Below are positions 1 through 7,633 of a stretch of 33,318 bases of DNA, piece by piece. Location of the stretch: the NCBI GenBank assembly GCA_012522155.1, contig JAAYKX010000108.1, positions 1 through 33,318 on the forward strand, given 5' to 3'. The notes below the pieces were generated by a model. It worked only from the letters and a program-made list of their open reading frames with translations, had not been told where the DNA came from and searched no databases. Source of the stretch: Bacteroidales bacterium (GTDB lineage Bacteria > Bacteroidota > Bacteroidia > Bacteroidales > VadinHA17). The position numbers were made by a program, and so were the translations under genes. Every line of letters starts with the position of its first letter. Position 1 is the first letter of the stretch.

Positions 1-37
1 CCGCCAGTTCTTTATCAACAACATTCATTAGATTCAT
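1..37 (-). CDS. 5' end of an unidentified gene running off the left edge
   Basis: Only twelve complete codons are visible, reading MNLMNVVDKELA on the minus strand. This is too little to name a family. The call rests on the ATG lying about 45 bases downstream of a near-perfect Bacteroidota promoter (separate entry), with the frame open to the window edge. A second ATG three codons in is an equally possible start. No clear Shine-Dalgarno sequence is seen, which is usual for this phylum. Confidence 0.5.
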   Translation of the reverse strand, partial: MNLMNVVDKELA

Positions 38-86
38 CTCGAAATATATTTCGTGTTCTGTACAATGGTGGTCTGAAAATTGCCCG

Positions 87-117
87 CAAATCTATTAAAA
101 CAAATTTAAAATTCAAA
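87..117 (-). promoter_or_regulatory. Bacteroidota-type promoter of the left-edge gene
   Basis: On the minus strand a -33 TTTG (117-114) is followed by exactly 19 bases and then TAGATTTG (94-87). This matches the known Bacteroidota primary-sigma consensus TTTG-N19-TAnnTTTG. Transcription would start near position 80 and reach the ATG at 37. The -33 box lies inside a tandem AAAATTC repeat. Confidence 0.7.
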
Positions 118-128
118 ATTCAAAATTC
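108..128. repeat. Three tandem AAAATTC heptamers
   Basis: Three perfect head-to-tail copies of AAAATTC are present. The repeat supplies the -33 TTTG of the promoter on the minus strand. Gain or loss of a unit would leave the nearest TTTG in place, so the repeat is not an obvious phase switch. Confidence 0.9.
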
Positions 129-248
129 ATTGTCTTCATTCTTCCGGAACACGCAGTTTGTCACCGGTATCCCTGATGACTGATTTTTTCCGCGGATCGG
201 GATAAGCGGGTTGCCCAGGCATTCGGGAAATAATGTCCCATACCGGTT

Positions 249-995
249 TTACAGGGAATCAAGTATATTGATGATATTTCTTATTCTTTCAGGGTCAGCT
301 ACTTTTCTTGAAAATTCGGGTATATCAGGAAATCCTCCCATGGGTATCCCTTCCCGGCGGAATTTCATCCTGCTTTCCAAATTTTTCCTGCCTGTCAGAT
401 GAAACTCCCTGGCTCCTGTAATCCTGGCCATTTCAGCAATGTTTGACTCATCAAGACCACTGCCCGGCATAATACTGATTCTCTCACCGGCCTGCTTCAC
501 GAGAGTGCTGATAAGATCAGCCCCCAGGGGAACTGTATCCTTCTGGCCGGATGTCAGTATCCGCGTTGCGCCCGTAAGAATAATATCTTCAAGTCCTTTA
601 AGGGGATCTGAACACATATCAAAAGCTCTGTGAAATGTAACAGCCATTGTGTCAGCAGCTTTAACAAGTTGCTGAGTCCGTTCCACATCAATTGTACCAT
701 CAGCATTCAGAAGGCCGATTACAATTCCGTCGGCACCGATTTCGCCGCACATTTCAATATCCCTGAGCATTGTTTCGTATTCCAGGCTGCTGTACAGGAA
801 GTCTCCGCCTCTGGGCCTGATTATTACATGAAGCAGAATATCCAGATTCTGCCTGGCGTTTAGTATTGTTCCGTATGAAGGAGTCGTGCCTCCTTCCGGA
901 AGGTTGTCGCAAAGCTCAACGCGGACTGCTCCGCCTTTCTGTGCATTGATTGCTGATTCAACGCTGTCAACGCAAATTTCAAGTTTATAATTCAT
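249..995 (-). CDS. cutC: CutC family protein
   Basis: The product is 248 aa, the usual length for a CutC TIM-barrel protein. Family-typical stretches are LEICVDSVESA at the N-terminus, RVELCDNLPEGGTTPS, VIIRPRGGDFLYS, FHRAFDMC, ILTSGQ and IMPGSGLDESN. CutC was named for copper homeostasis in E. coli, but its biochemical role is still unclear, so the label is a family name rather than a proven function. The ORF track opens at 1055; I prefer the ATG at 995 because the conserved domain begins there (MNYKLEIC) and the preceding 20 residues look non-coding. The gene diverges from the nucleotidyltransferase at 1069. No perfect promoter was found in the gap between them. Confidence 0.9.
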   Translation of the reverse strand: MNYKLEICVDSVESAINAQKGGAVRVELCDNLPEGGTTPSYGTILNARQNLDILLHVIIRPRGGDFLYSSLEYETMLRDIEMCGEIGADGIVIGLLNADGTIDVERTQQLVKAADTMAVTFHRAFDMCSDPLKGLEDIILTGATRILTSGQKDTVPLGADLISTLVKQAGERISIMPGSGLDESNIAEMARITGAREFHLTGRKNLESRMKFRREGIPMGGFPDIPEFSRKVADPERIRNIINILDSL

Positions 996-1068
996 CTTAC
1001 TTTTTTTCAAAGTGTTAAAAATAACAATTATTTTACTTATTATTGTACAGATCAAAATCCATTAAAAT

Positions 1069-1971
1069 ATGAAGCCTACACTTTTAGTTCTTGCAGCAGG
1101 AATGGGAAGCCGATACGGAGGAAACAAACAGCTTGATGAAGTCGGACCCTCAGGTGAAACAATTATCGATTATTCAATCTATGATGCCATCAGGGCCGGT
1201 TTTGGCAAGATCGTCTTTATTATACGGCGTGATCTGGAAGCCCAGGTTAAGGAGAGGTTTTTTGAAAAACTAAAAAATAAAATTGAACTGGATTATGTTT
1301 TCCAGGAACTGACAAATGTTCCGGAGGGTTCAATAATAGCTCCTGACCGTGTAAAACCCTGGGGTACCAGCCATGCTGTCCTGGTTGCAGAAAACAATAT
1401 CCGGGAACCCTTTGGAATAATAAACGCAGATGATTTTTATGGATATGATTCCCTGAAAATTCTTCATGATTTTCTGGTGAATGACAAGGATCCGGATACC
1501 TACTGCATTGTCGGATACAAGCTGGGGAACACCCTGTCAGACCATGGCTATGTGAACAGGGGTGTGTGCAATGTTGACTCAGACGGCCTGCTGCAGAATA
1601 TAGTCGAAGTGCTGAAGATCGAAAAGACGGATAGCGGGGCAAAAGCACCTGCACCTGACGGAGGGGAGCAGCTTTTTACCGGAAGTGAAGTAGTGTCGAT
1701 GAACCTGTTTGGTTTCAAGCCCGGGTGCTTTAATATCCTGAAGGAAGATTTCAGGAATTTTATTGATGAACATGGTAAGGATACCAGGTCAGAACTTCTT
1801 ATACCGAATACGCTTGACAGGTATATCCGGAAGGGTGATATCCGTATAAAGGTTCTGATGAGCAATGACAGATGGTTTGGTGTCACTTATCGTGAAGACA
1901 AGCCTTATGTTGTTGAAAACATAAGGAAGATGGTACAGGAAGGAGTATATCCGGAGAAAATTTATCAGTAA
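1069..1971 (+). CDS. Sugar-phosphate nucleotidyltransferase-like protein
   Basis: The product is 300 aa with a GT-A nucleotidyltransferase fold. The N-terminus carries the nucleotide-binding signature LAAGMGSRYGGNKQLDEVGPSG, with Gly-rich loop and Lys, and later the metal-site region INADDFYGYDSL. Members of this family transfer a nucleotidyl group onto a sugar phosphate. The substrate cannot be read from the sequence, and no kinase or sugar-processing partner lies beside it. It is divergent from cutC across a 73-base gap; the gap holds a TATTATTG that is one base off the -7 consensus on the plus strand. The C-terminal third (DRWFGVTYREDKPYVVENIRK) is a shared extension in Bacteroidota homologues, as far as I recall. 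Confidence 0.8.
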   Translation: MKPTLLVLAAGMGSRYGGNKQLDEVGPSGETIIDYSIYDAIRAGFGKIVFIIRRDLEAQVKERFFEKLKNKIELDYVFQELTNVPEGSIIAPDRVKPWGTSHAVLVAENNIREPFGIINADDFYGYDSLKILHDFLVNDKDPDTYCIVGYKLGNTLSDHGYVNRGVCNVDSDGLLQNIVEVLKIEKTDSGAKAPAPDGGEQLFTGSEVVSMNLFGFKPGCFNILKEDFRNFIDEHGKDTRSELLIPNTLDRYIRKGDIRIKVLMSNDRWFGVTYREDKPYVVENIRKMVQEGVYPEKIYQ

Positions 1972-1984
1972 ATAAGCGGACCTG

Positions 1985-2000
1985 ATTCCCGATGCGGGAT
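1985..2000. repeat. Small hairpin in a convergent intergenic region
   Basis: TCCCG-ATG-CGGGA forms a 5-bp stem downstream of the nucleotidyltransferase. It has no following T-run, so it is not a convincing intrinsic terminator. Its sequence resembles the TCCCGA/TCGGGA hairpin in the 6S-like RNA. The rest of 1972-2114 holds no gene. Confidence 0.45.
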
Positions 2001-2114
2001 GACTGTCCCCGGATATGCTTACTGATTACCGGTTCAGGGGCCGGATCTGTTAACTGACACAGGATTCCTGCTTACGATATCTGATCCTGCTCCCGGGGGG
2101 AAGGATATTATATC

Positions 2115-3833
2115 CTACCAGCGGAAGTCAGTGGTAAAAGTTGTTACATTGTCCCTGTTGTCGGTCACTTTCAGTAAAAGAGTGTGATTTGACCCTTTCT
2201 TTATTCTTCCGGGATCAAATTTGTATATCAGAACCCTGTTTTTCTGATCATATTCGAACAAGGCCCAGTTACCATCAATAAAGGGTTCATATGTTTTTAT
2301 TCCTGACAAATTATCGGTGATCCTTATTCTCATTTCCCTCCGGCCGGAAAGATCGGCTCCATTGCCGAAACCGACTGCTGAAACATTCGGGGGAACAGTA
2401 TCTATGCCTATGTAAAACATACCGAATACCGAAGCCTGTCCGTGTACAAAGCCGTCGGAAAGCCTCCCGGACAGGGGTATTCTTGTATTTTTGTCCCTGA
2501 GATTTATTATCAGCAGCTTGGATTCCTTTCCCGCGGGTATTGACAGGGGTTTTATTGAAAGGGAATATGGCTTGTGCAGCGGTGTGGTCCTGTCATGAAC
2601 ATAATGAAGTTCAGATAACATTCCTGTTCCCGGTGGTTCTTTCCTGTAGCGGAACATAAGAGTATCATATAAAGCATTTTCCGGAATGGAAACAGCGATA
2701 TTGCCTGCACGGAACCTGTTCGAGCGGCTGTAGGGCATCATAACAAGTCCCTCCCCGGTTTCAGTATTGTCCCGGGCATCAGGAGGACTGCCTTTTACAT
2801 TGAATTTCAGAACAGATAAATTGCCATGCACATCCCTTATTTCAAGGGAAACATGATAAATCCTGTCTTCGGTGAAATTGTAAATTCCCCTGTTAACCAC
2901 ATCCCTGTATGTGCTCAGCCGGTTGTTGGGCAGAAGGAAGGTCCGTTCAAAACGGACATTTTCCTTTATATAGCTTTCATAATCAATATGACTGTTGATA
3001 TATCTCGATTCACTGAATGAAAATTCATTCATTATATTTCTGAAAATTGTCTTGTTGTCAATTTTCAGTTCTGTTGAGTAGATTCCGCATTTATTATAAC
3101 TGTTATTCAGCAGGTCGTACGATTTGAAGCCGAATCCTGCCGGTCCGGAAATTGTTATTGCATTTTCAGAAGGTATATAATAATTACCATGTCCGCCTGC
3201 AAGATTTATTTTCTTTACGGTATTTACCCCGTTTATACGTGTGTTCCTTCCAAGAGGATAGATGGCAAGCCTTTCCAGTATCGGCTCTATATTATCTCCT
3301 GCTCCAAATTCAAAAAGAAGAGGGTTTACCGGCATCTCCGAATCAGATTTTCTTATTTCATAATGAAGATGAGGTCCGGTTGAGCTTCCTGTGTTTCCTG
3401 ACCAGGCAATTATCTCACCCTGCCTGAAAGAGAATTTATCTTTAGGCGGAAAGATTGATACAGTAAAACTTTTTTTCCCGTACTGATAATCAGTCACATA
3501 TTCTTCAACTTCAGCCACAAAGCGGTCGAGGTGACCATAAACGGTGGAATATCCTGTCGGATGACGCAGGTAAAGGGCTTTGCCAAAACCGCCTGGCGCC
3601 ACGCTTATCCTGTAAATATATCCGTCAGCTGCAGCAACGACCTCCTTGCCGATAACTCCCTGAGTCCTGATATCTATTCCGGAATGGAAATGATCTGCCC
3701 TGAGTTCTGCAAAATTGGCTGATAATGAAAGCGGAATCCGGACCGGTGAGATAAAGGATTTTTTGTCTTTCGGCGGATTATCCGATAAGCCCGAAAGAAG
3801 CAGCAGGAAGACTAAAATTTTAAAAACAGGCAT
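2115..3833 (-). CDS. M23 family metallopeptidase, secreted, large C-terminal region
   Basis: The product is 572 aa. A hydrophobic N-terminus (FKILVFLLLLSG) acts as a signal sequence. The LytM/M23 peptidase domain covers roughly residues 35-175. The zinc ligands are present: H50-x3-D54 in HFHSGIDIRT and the HLHYE motif with H155 and H157, plus the conserved VYGHLDRF. M23 enzymes cut peptide cross-links of peptidoglycan, and the intact metal site suggests activity. The remaining roughly 390 residues look beta-rich and are not assigned; a segment near the C-terminus (RIRITDNLSGIKTYEPFIDG) resembles the Ig-like region of similar Bacteroidota proteins. Start at 3833 is supported by a perfect promoter 21 bases upstream of it. 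Confidence 0.88.
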   Translation of the reverse strand: MPVFKILVFLLLLSGLSDNPPKDKKSFISPVRIPLSLSANFAELRADHFHSGIDIRTQGVIGKEVVAAADGYIYRISVAPGGFGKALYLRHPTGYSTVYGHLDRFVAEVEEYVTDYQYGKKSFTVSIFPPKDKFSFRQGEIIAWSGNTGSSTGPHLHYEIRKSDSEMPVNPLLFEFGAGDNIEPILERLAIYPLGRNTRINGVNTVKKINLAGGHGNYYIPSENAITISGPAGFGFKSYDLLNNSYNKCGIYSTELKIDNKTIFRNIMNEFSFSESRYINSHIDYESYIKENVRFERTFLLPNNRLSTYRDVVNRGIYNFTEDRIYHVSLEIRDVHGNLSVLKFNVKGSPPDARDNTETGEGLVMMPYSRSNRFRAGNIAVSIPENALYDTLMFRYRKEPPGTGMLSELHYVHDRTTPLHKPYSLSIKPLSIPAGKESKLLIINLRDKNTRIPLSGRLSDGFVHGQASVFGMFYIGIDTVPPNVSAVGFGNGADLSGRREMRIRITDNLSGIKTYEPFIDGNWALFEYDQKNRVLIYKFDPGRIKKGSNHTLLLKVTDNRDNVTTFTTDFRW

Positions 3834-3860
3834 AGTATTGCATTTTCCGTTTATGTTTTA

Positions 3861-3891
3861 CAAAACTATAGATACTGAGCAGTTGTGCAAA
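3861..3891 (-). promoter_or_regulatory. Promoter of the M23 peptidase gene
   Basis: On the minus strand TTTG (3891-3888), 19 bases, then TAGTTTTG (3868-3861) match the Bacteroidota consensus in all fixed positions. The predicted start of transcription is about 21 bases before the ATG. It is divergent from the zapB-like promoter, with 16 bases between the two -33 boxes. Confidence 0.75.
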
Positions 3892-3907
3892 CTATTTAAA
3901 CCAAATT

Positions 3908-3939
3908 TTTGAAAAATTGATCAACAATGATTATTTTTG
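3908..3939 (+). promoter_or_regulatory. Promoter of the zapB-like/zapA/6S region
   Basis: TTTG (3908-3911), 20 bases, then TATTTTTG (3932-3939). Transcription would begin near 3946, leaving a leader of about 10 bases before the ATG at 3956. This placement rules out the TTG at 3917 used in the ORF track. Confidence 0.7.
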
Positions 3940-3955
3940 CAATAAAGATTCTGAT

Positions 3956-4249
3956 ATGTCCGGTAGTGCTTTTTCAGATTTAAAACGCTTGAACAAAAAG
4001 CTGGATGAACTGTTAAGCACTTATGAAAATCTTAAATCAGAATTTCAGGATCTTGAAAAGAACAATGAAGAATTGAGGATGATTCTTCATGAACGGGAAG
4101 AAAGAATTAAGGAACTGGAAATTAAATACGAGAGGGTTAAATTATCAGGAGCACTGTTGGGGGATAGTGGAAACACGGGGGAAGCGAAGAGAAAGATAAC
4201 TGAATTAGTGCGGGAAATAGACAGATGTGTTGCTCTTTTAAACAGATAA
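3956..4249 (+). CDS. Small coiled-coil protein, ZapB-like
   Basis: The product is 97 aa from the ATG at 3956 (MSGSAFSDLKRL). It is almost wholly helical with heptad spacing, as in LKRLNKKLDELLSTYENLKSEF and EERIKELEIKYERVK, which predicts a coiled coil. It ends 9 bases before zapA. A small coiled-coil gene directly ahead of zapA is common in Bacteroidota, and by analogy with E. coli ZapB it may link ZapA/FtsZ rings. The sequence is too simple to prove homology; the function is inferred from position and shape. Confidence 0.75.
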   Translation: MSGSAFSDLKRLNKKLDELLSTYENLKSEFQDLEKNNEELRMILHEREERIKELEIKYERVKLSGALLGDSGNTGEAKRKITELVREIDRCVALLNR

Positions 4250-4258
4250 AATATAACA

Positions 4259-4549
4259 ATGGATGATAAACTATCGATCAGGGTTAATGTTGCCGACAGA
4301 TATTATCCATTGAAAGTGGAACGGGAAAATGAAGAAAAGATCAGAAAGGCTGCCAGGATGATCAACGAGAAAGTGTTGCAGTACAAGCAACGCTACACAG
4401 GTAAGGATGTACAGGATTTTCTGGCAATGGCAGCCCTGCAGTATGTGATTAAACTGACCGAACAGGAAGACAGGCTTGAAAGAGATTATGTCCCGGAAGC
4501 CATACAGGAGCTGATTCACAAGATTGATTCCGCTCTTGAAAAAGAGTAA
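4259..4549 (+). CDS. zapA: Cell division protein ZapA
   Basis: The product is 96 aa, normal for ZapA. The N-terminal globular part has the family pattern IRVNVADRYYPLKVERENEEKIRKAARMINEKV. The C-terminal half is a helix (DFLAMAALQYVIKLTEQEDRLERD), which forms the dimer coiled coil in the family. ZapA binds and bundles FtsZ filaments at midcell. It is probably cotranscribed with the upstream coiled-coil gene, 9 bases away, and followed by the 6S-like RNA and rny. Confidence 0.88.
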   Translation: MDDKLSIRVNVADRYYPLKVERENEEKIRKAARMINEKVLQYKQRYTGKDVQDFLAMAALQYVIKLTEQEDRLERDYVPEAIQELIHKIDSALEKE

Positions 4550-4571
4550 CAGCGTTCTTTAAAATAGCAAA

Positions 4572-4780
4572 TAATTGCCCGCATTGTTTCTTCAATCATT
4601 TTTGAAACTCAACAGTTTAAAACTTTGAAGTCCACCTTGAGCTGGCAAGGACAGGCCTTATCCCGATTTATCGGGATCACACTACGGTGTGACATTGGAA
4701 GTCCGACCCGGAACAGGAACTTCAGCCATGTAGACATGGGGTTTTATAAAATCTGAGGGAACTCTGCGGGTTTTTTTTTA
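4572..4780 (+). ncRNA. ssrS: 6S RNA candidate between zapA and rny
   Basis: A 259-base gap without a gene folds by hand into a 6S-like rod. The terminal stem pairs CCCGCA (4578-4583) with TGCGGG (4765-4770), then GTTTC (4586-4590) with GGAAC (4758-4762), and runs directly into a nine-T tail, giving a natural 3' end. A large central bubble follows. Its 3' side carries a small hairpin, CCATG-TAGA-CATGG. An upper stem pairs TGAAGTCC (4626-4633) with GGAACTTCA (4716-4724), with one bulged A. The tip holds ATCCCGA-TTTA-TCGGGAT and TCACAC-TACG-GTGTGA. The length of about 200 nt, the bubble, the side hairpin and the location next to zapA fit 6S RNA, which binds the housekeeping RNA polymerase. The 5' end and promoter are uncertain. 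Confidence 0.75.
4765..4779 (+). terminator. Stem 3' strand plus T-run ending the 6S-like RNA
   Basis: The TGCGGG strand of the terminal stem is followed by nine T residues. Because the pairing partner lies about 190 bases upstream, this is an RNA-end signal of the 6S type rather than a short local hairpin terminator. Confidence 0.55.
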
Positions 4781-4808
4781 TAGACTATAAACACAATTAT
4801 ATTAAAAC

Positions 4809-6371
4809 ATGACATTATTAATCGCACCGGTCAGCAGTTTGCTAACCATCATACTGTGTGCTGCTGCACTGGTAACAGGAATAGGGATAGGACTCCTTGC
4901 CTGGCATACTGCTCTGAAGAACAGAAGCCGGAAAATAATAAATGAAGCAGAAACAGAAGCTGAAGTTATCAGGAAAGAAAAAATCCTTCAGGCAAAAGAA
5001 AGATTCCTTCAGCTTAAGACGGAGCATGAAAAGGTAATAAATGATAAAAATAACAGAATAGCTCAGTCGGAAAACAGAATAAGACAAAAAGAACTTACTC
5101 TTTCCCAGAAAATTGAAGAAGCACAGCGCAGGAAAAATGATGCTGACACAATTCGCAAAAACCTCAATTCGCAGCTCGATATTATTGATAAAAAGAATGA
5201 AGAGCTTGAGAAACTTCACCGTCAGCAGGTGGAAAAGCTGGAAGTTATTTGCGGATTATCTGCTGAAGAAGCAAGGGAGAATCTCATGGAATCCCTGAAG
5301 GAAGAAGCGAAAACCGGTGCTATGTCCTACATCAATGAAATACTTGATGAAGCAAAAATGACGGCTAACAAGGAAGCAAAAAGAATAATTATCCAGACAA
5401 TCCAAAGAGTTGCTGCTGAAAATGCCATAGAAAATGCGGTTACTGTCTTTCATATCGATTCGGATGAAATAAAGGGTCGCATAATAGGACGCGAAGGGCG
5501 GAATATCAGGGCTCTTGAAGCAGCAACCGGAGTAGAGATAATTGTTGATGACACACCTGAGGCAATTGTACTTTCAGCATTTGATCCGGTAAGGCGGGAA
5601 ATCGCCCGGCTTGCTTTGCATCAGCTTGTTACGGATGGCAGGATTCATCCTGCACGGATTGAGGAAATTGTTGAAAAAACAAAAAAACAAATTGAGGAAG
5701 AAATCCTTGAAACCGGGAAACGTACGGCAATAGACCTTGGGATCCATGGCCTTCATCCGGAACTGATACGGCTGATTGGAAAAATGAAATACAGGTCTTC
5801 CTACGGTCAGAATCTGCTTATGCATTCCCGTGAAGTGGCAAACCTTGCCTCAATCATGGCTGCGGAACTCGGACTGAATCCCAAGCTGGCAAAAAGGGCA
5901 GGATTGTTGCACGACATTGGCAAGGTGCCTGATGATGAACCAGAGCTTCCACATGCAATACTGGGGATGAAAATAGCTGAAAAGTATAAGGAAAAACCTG
6001 AAATATGCAATGCAATAGGCGCACATCACGATGAAACGGAAATGACAACGCTTATAGCACCCGTGGTACAGGTTTGTGATGCTATATCCGGTGCCCGTCC
6101 GGGTGCCCGCCGCGAAGTTGTGGAATCATATATCAAGAGGCTCAAGGAACTTGAATCCCTTGCCCTGCAGTATCCTGGTGTAACAAAAACCTATGCCATA
6201 CAGGCGGGAAGGGAACTCCGTGTAATAGTCGGAGCCGAAAAAGTATCTGACAAGGATGCTGAAGGACTTTCATTCGATATTGCAAGAAAAATACAGAATG
6301 AAATGACCTATCCGGGGCAGATAAAGATTACGGTAATCCGGGAAACCAGGGCGGTTAACTACGCTAAATAG
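4809..6371 (+). CDS. rny: Ribonuclease Y
   Basis: The product is 520 aa, the standard size. Domains in order: an N-terminal membrane helix (about residues 8-32), a long charged coiled coil (about 40-165), a KH RNA-binding domain with [19 protein letters not shown] (222-241), and an HD hydrolase domain with H339 and the catalytic pair H368-D369 in LLHDIGK. RNase Y is a membrane-bound endonuclease that starts mRNA decay. The order zapA-6S-rny is conserved in Bacteroidota as I recall it. No separate consensus promoter was found in the 28 bases after the 6S tail, so it may depend on read-through or on a weaker promoter. Confidence 0.95.
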   Translation: MTLLIAPVSSLLTIILCAAALVTGIGIGLLAWHTALKNRSRKIINEAETEAEVIRKEKILQAKERFLQLKTEHEKVINDKNNRIAQSENRIRQKELTLSQKIEEAQRRKNDADTIRKNLNSQLDIIDKKNEELEKLHRQQVEKLEVICGLSAEEARENLMESLKEEAKTGAMSYINEILDEAKMTANKEAKRIIIQTIQRVAAENAIENAVTVFHIDSDEIKGRIIGREGRNIRALEAATGVEIIVDDTPEAIVLSAFDPVRREIARLALHQLVTDGRIHPARIEEIVEKTKKQIEEEILETGKRTAIDLGIHGLHPELIRLIGKMKYRSSYGQNLLMHSREVANLASIMAAELGLNPKLAKRAGLLHDIGKVPDDEPELPHAILGMKIAEKYKEKPEICNAIGAHHDETEMTTLIAPVVQVCDAISGARPGARREVVESYIKRLKELESLALQYPGVTKTYAIQAGRELRVIVGAEKVSDKDAEGLSFDIARKIQNEMTYPGQIKITVIRETRAVNYAK

Positions 6372-6389
6372 CAGCCGGTCAAAAAACTA

Positions 6390-6420
6390 TTGCCGGATAA
6401 GATTTATTATGCTAAATTTG
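6390..6420 (+). promoter_or_regulatory. Promoter of the surface polysaccharide operon
   Basis: TTG (6390-6392), 20 bases, then TAAATTTG (6413-6420), a full match to the -7 consensus TAnnTTTG. Transcription would start near 6427, just ahead of the 2-epimerase start. No other full consensus was seen until 15.2 kb, so this may drive most of the locus. Confidence 0.65.
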
Positions 6421-6442
6421 TTTTCCATATTCACGGAAGGCA

Positions 6443-7606
6443 ATGTCACATATGAAACTTATGAATATTGTCGGGGCACGTCCCCAGTTCATTAAAGCTT
6501 CAGCAATAAGCAGGGCAATAAAACACAATTTCCCGGAAAAAATAGATGAAATACTGGTTCATACAGGACAACATTATGACAAGGAGATGTCAGATGTTTT
6601 TTTTGATGAACTTGACATCAGTAAACCGCATTATAATCTTGCCGTTGGATCTTCACGCCATGGGAAGCAGACTTCCATGATGATCAGTGGTATAGAAGAG
6701 GTTCTCATCGGAGAAAAGCCCGATTGCGTGGTTTTGTACGGTGATACCAATTCAACGCTGGCCGGGGCTGTTGCAGCAGCAAAGCTTCATTTTCCGGTAA
6801 TTCATATTGAAGCCGGACTCAGATCCTTTAATAAAACCATGCCGGAAGAACTCAACCGGATAATCAGTGACCATGCATCAACCCTTCTCTTTGCACCTAC
6901 AAATTCCGCATTTAAAAATCTGATGCGAGAGGGATTCAAACCGGAAAACTGTCCTCCCTACACTATTGACAATCCCAAAATATATCTGACTGGCGATATT
7001 ATGTACGACAATGCTCTCTTTTATGCCGGACTGGCAGAAAAGAAGAAATCCGGATTTCACAGGAGTATATCAGTGAAGAGAGAAGAATTTGTACTCGCCA
7101 CTATTCATCGTGACATAAATACAGATGATATTTCCCGCCTTGAAACCCTGATGCTGACACTGATCACACTTGCCCGGGAATATTCCGTTCCCTTTGTGAT
7201 GCCGCTTCATCCCAGGACAACTCTTTCCCTCAGAACCAGGCTCGAAACACTTTACAATGATCTCAGGAACAGTAAGTATATACGTCTGATCCCACCTGTA
7301 TCCTATCTTGAAATGATACTTCTGGAAAAAACTTCCCGGATGATAATTACAGATTCGGGTGGTGTTCAGAAAGAATCACATTTCTTCAGAAAACCCTGTC
7401 TTGTCCTCCGGGCAGAAACGGAATGGGTTGAACTGGTAAAAAACGGAACAGCCGAACTTGTTGATGCAGATCCGGAAAAAATAAGAAAAGGATTCATGAA
7501 ATTTATCAACGATGGTACAGGACTTGAGTATCCTGCATTTTACGGGAACGGAAAAACAGCCGAGTTCATACTGAATGAAATAATCATGATGTTCGAGAAG
7601 CCCTGA
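6443..7606 (+). CDS. wecB: UDP-N-acetylglucosamine 2-epimerase (non-hydrolysing)
   Basis: The product is 387 aa, full length for WecB/MnaA. Signatures are VGARPQFIKASA at the N-terminus, HTGQHYDKEMSD, LYGDTNSTLAGAVAAAK, HIEAGLRSFNKTMPEELNR and, near the C-terminus, ITDSGGVQKES. The enzyme interconverts UDP-GlcNAc and UDP-ManNAc in the cytoplasm. It is the first gene of the polysaccharide locus. A second ATG at 6452 (MKLMNIVG) is better spaced from the GGAAGG at 6435-6440 and may be the true start. The UDP-ManNAc dehydrogenase that often accompanies it (WecC) is not in the window, so ManNAc itself may be the sugar used. Confidence 0.93.
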   Translation: MSHMKLMNIVGARPQFIKASAISRAIKHNFPEKIDEILVHTGQHYDKEMSDVFFDELDISKPHYNLAVGSSRHGKQTSMMISGIEEVLIGEKPDCVVLYGDTNSTLAGAVAAAKLHFPVIHIEAGLRSFNKTMPEELNRIISDHASTLLFAPTNSAFKNLMREGFKPENCPPYTIDNPKIYLTGDIMYDNALFYAGLAEKKKSGFHRSISVKREEFVLATIHRDINTDDISRLETLMLTLITLAREYSVPFVMPLHPRTTLSLRTRLETLYNDLRNSKYIRLIPPVSYLEMILLEKTSRMIITDSGGVQKESHFFRKPCLVLRAETEWVELVKNGTAELVDADPEKIRKGFMKFINDGTGLEYPAFYGNGKTAEFILNEIIMMFEKP

Positions 7607-7633
7607 GACTTCACGGAAAAGCTCTTTTGCCAG

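Noticed and set aside
136-222. Minus-strand 28-codon ORF (MPGQPAYPDPRKK...) after cutC
   Set aside because: Short, no recognisable family, no promoter of its own; an upstream in-frame stop rules out an extension. It could be a remnant but cannot be supported.
1247-1654. 135-aa minus-strand ORF inside the nucleotidyltransferase
   Set aside because: Shadow frame of a clear gene; rich in Cys/His/Pro with no family pattern.
2102-2116. AGGATAT-T-ATATCCT palindrome at the end of the M23 gene
   Set aside because: A/T-rich, overlaps the stop codon and has no T-run; no clear role as terminator or operator.
3917-3955. TTG start of the zapB-like ORF in the track
   Set aside because: It lies within the promoter (between -33 and -7), so it would not be transcribed; ATG at 3956 is used instead.
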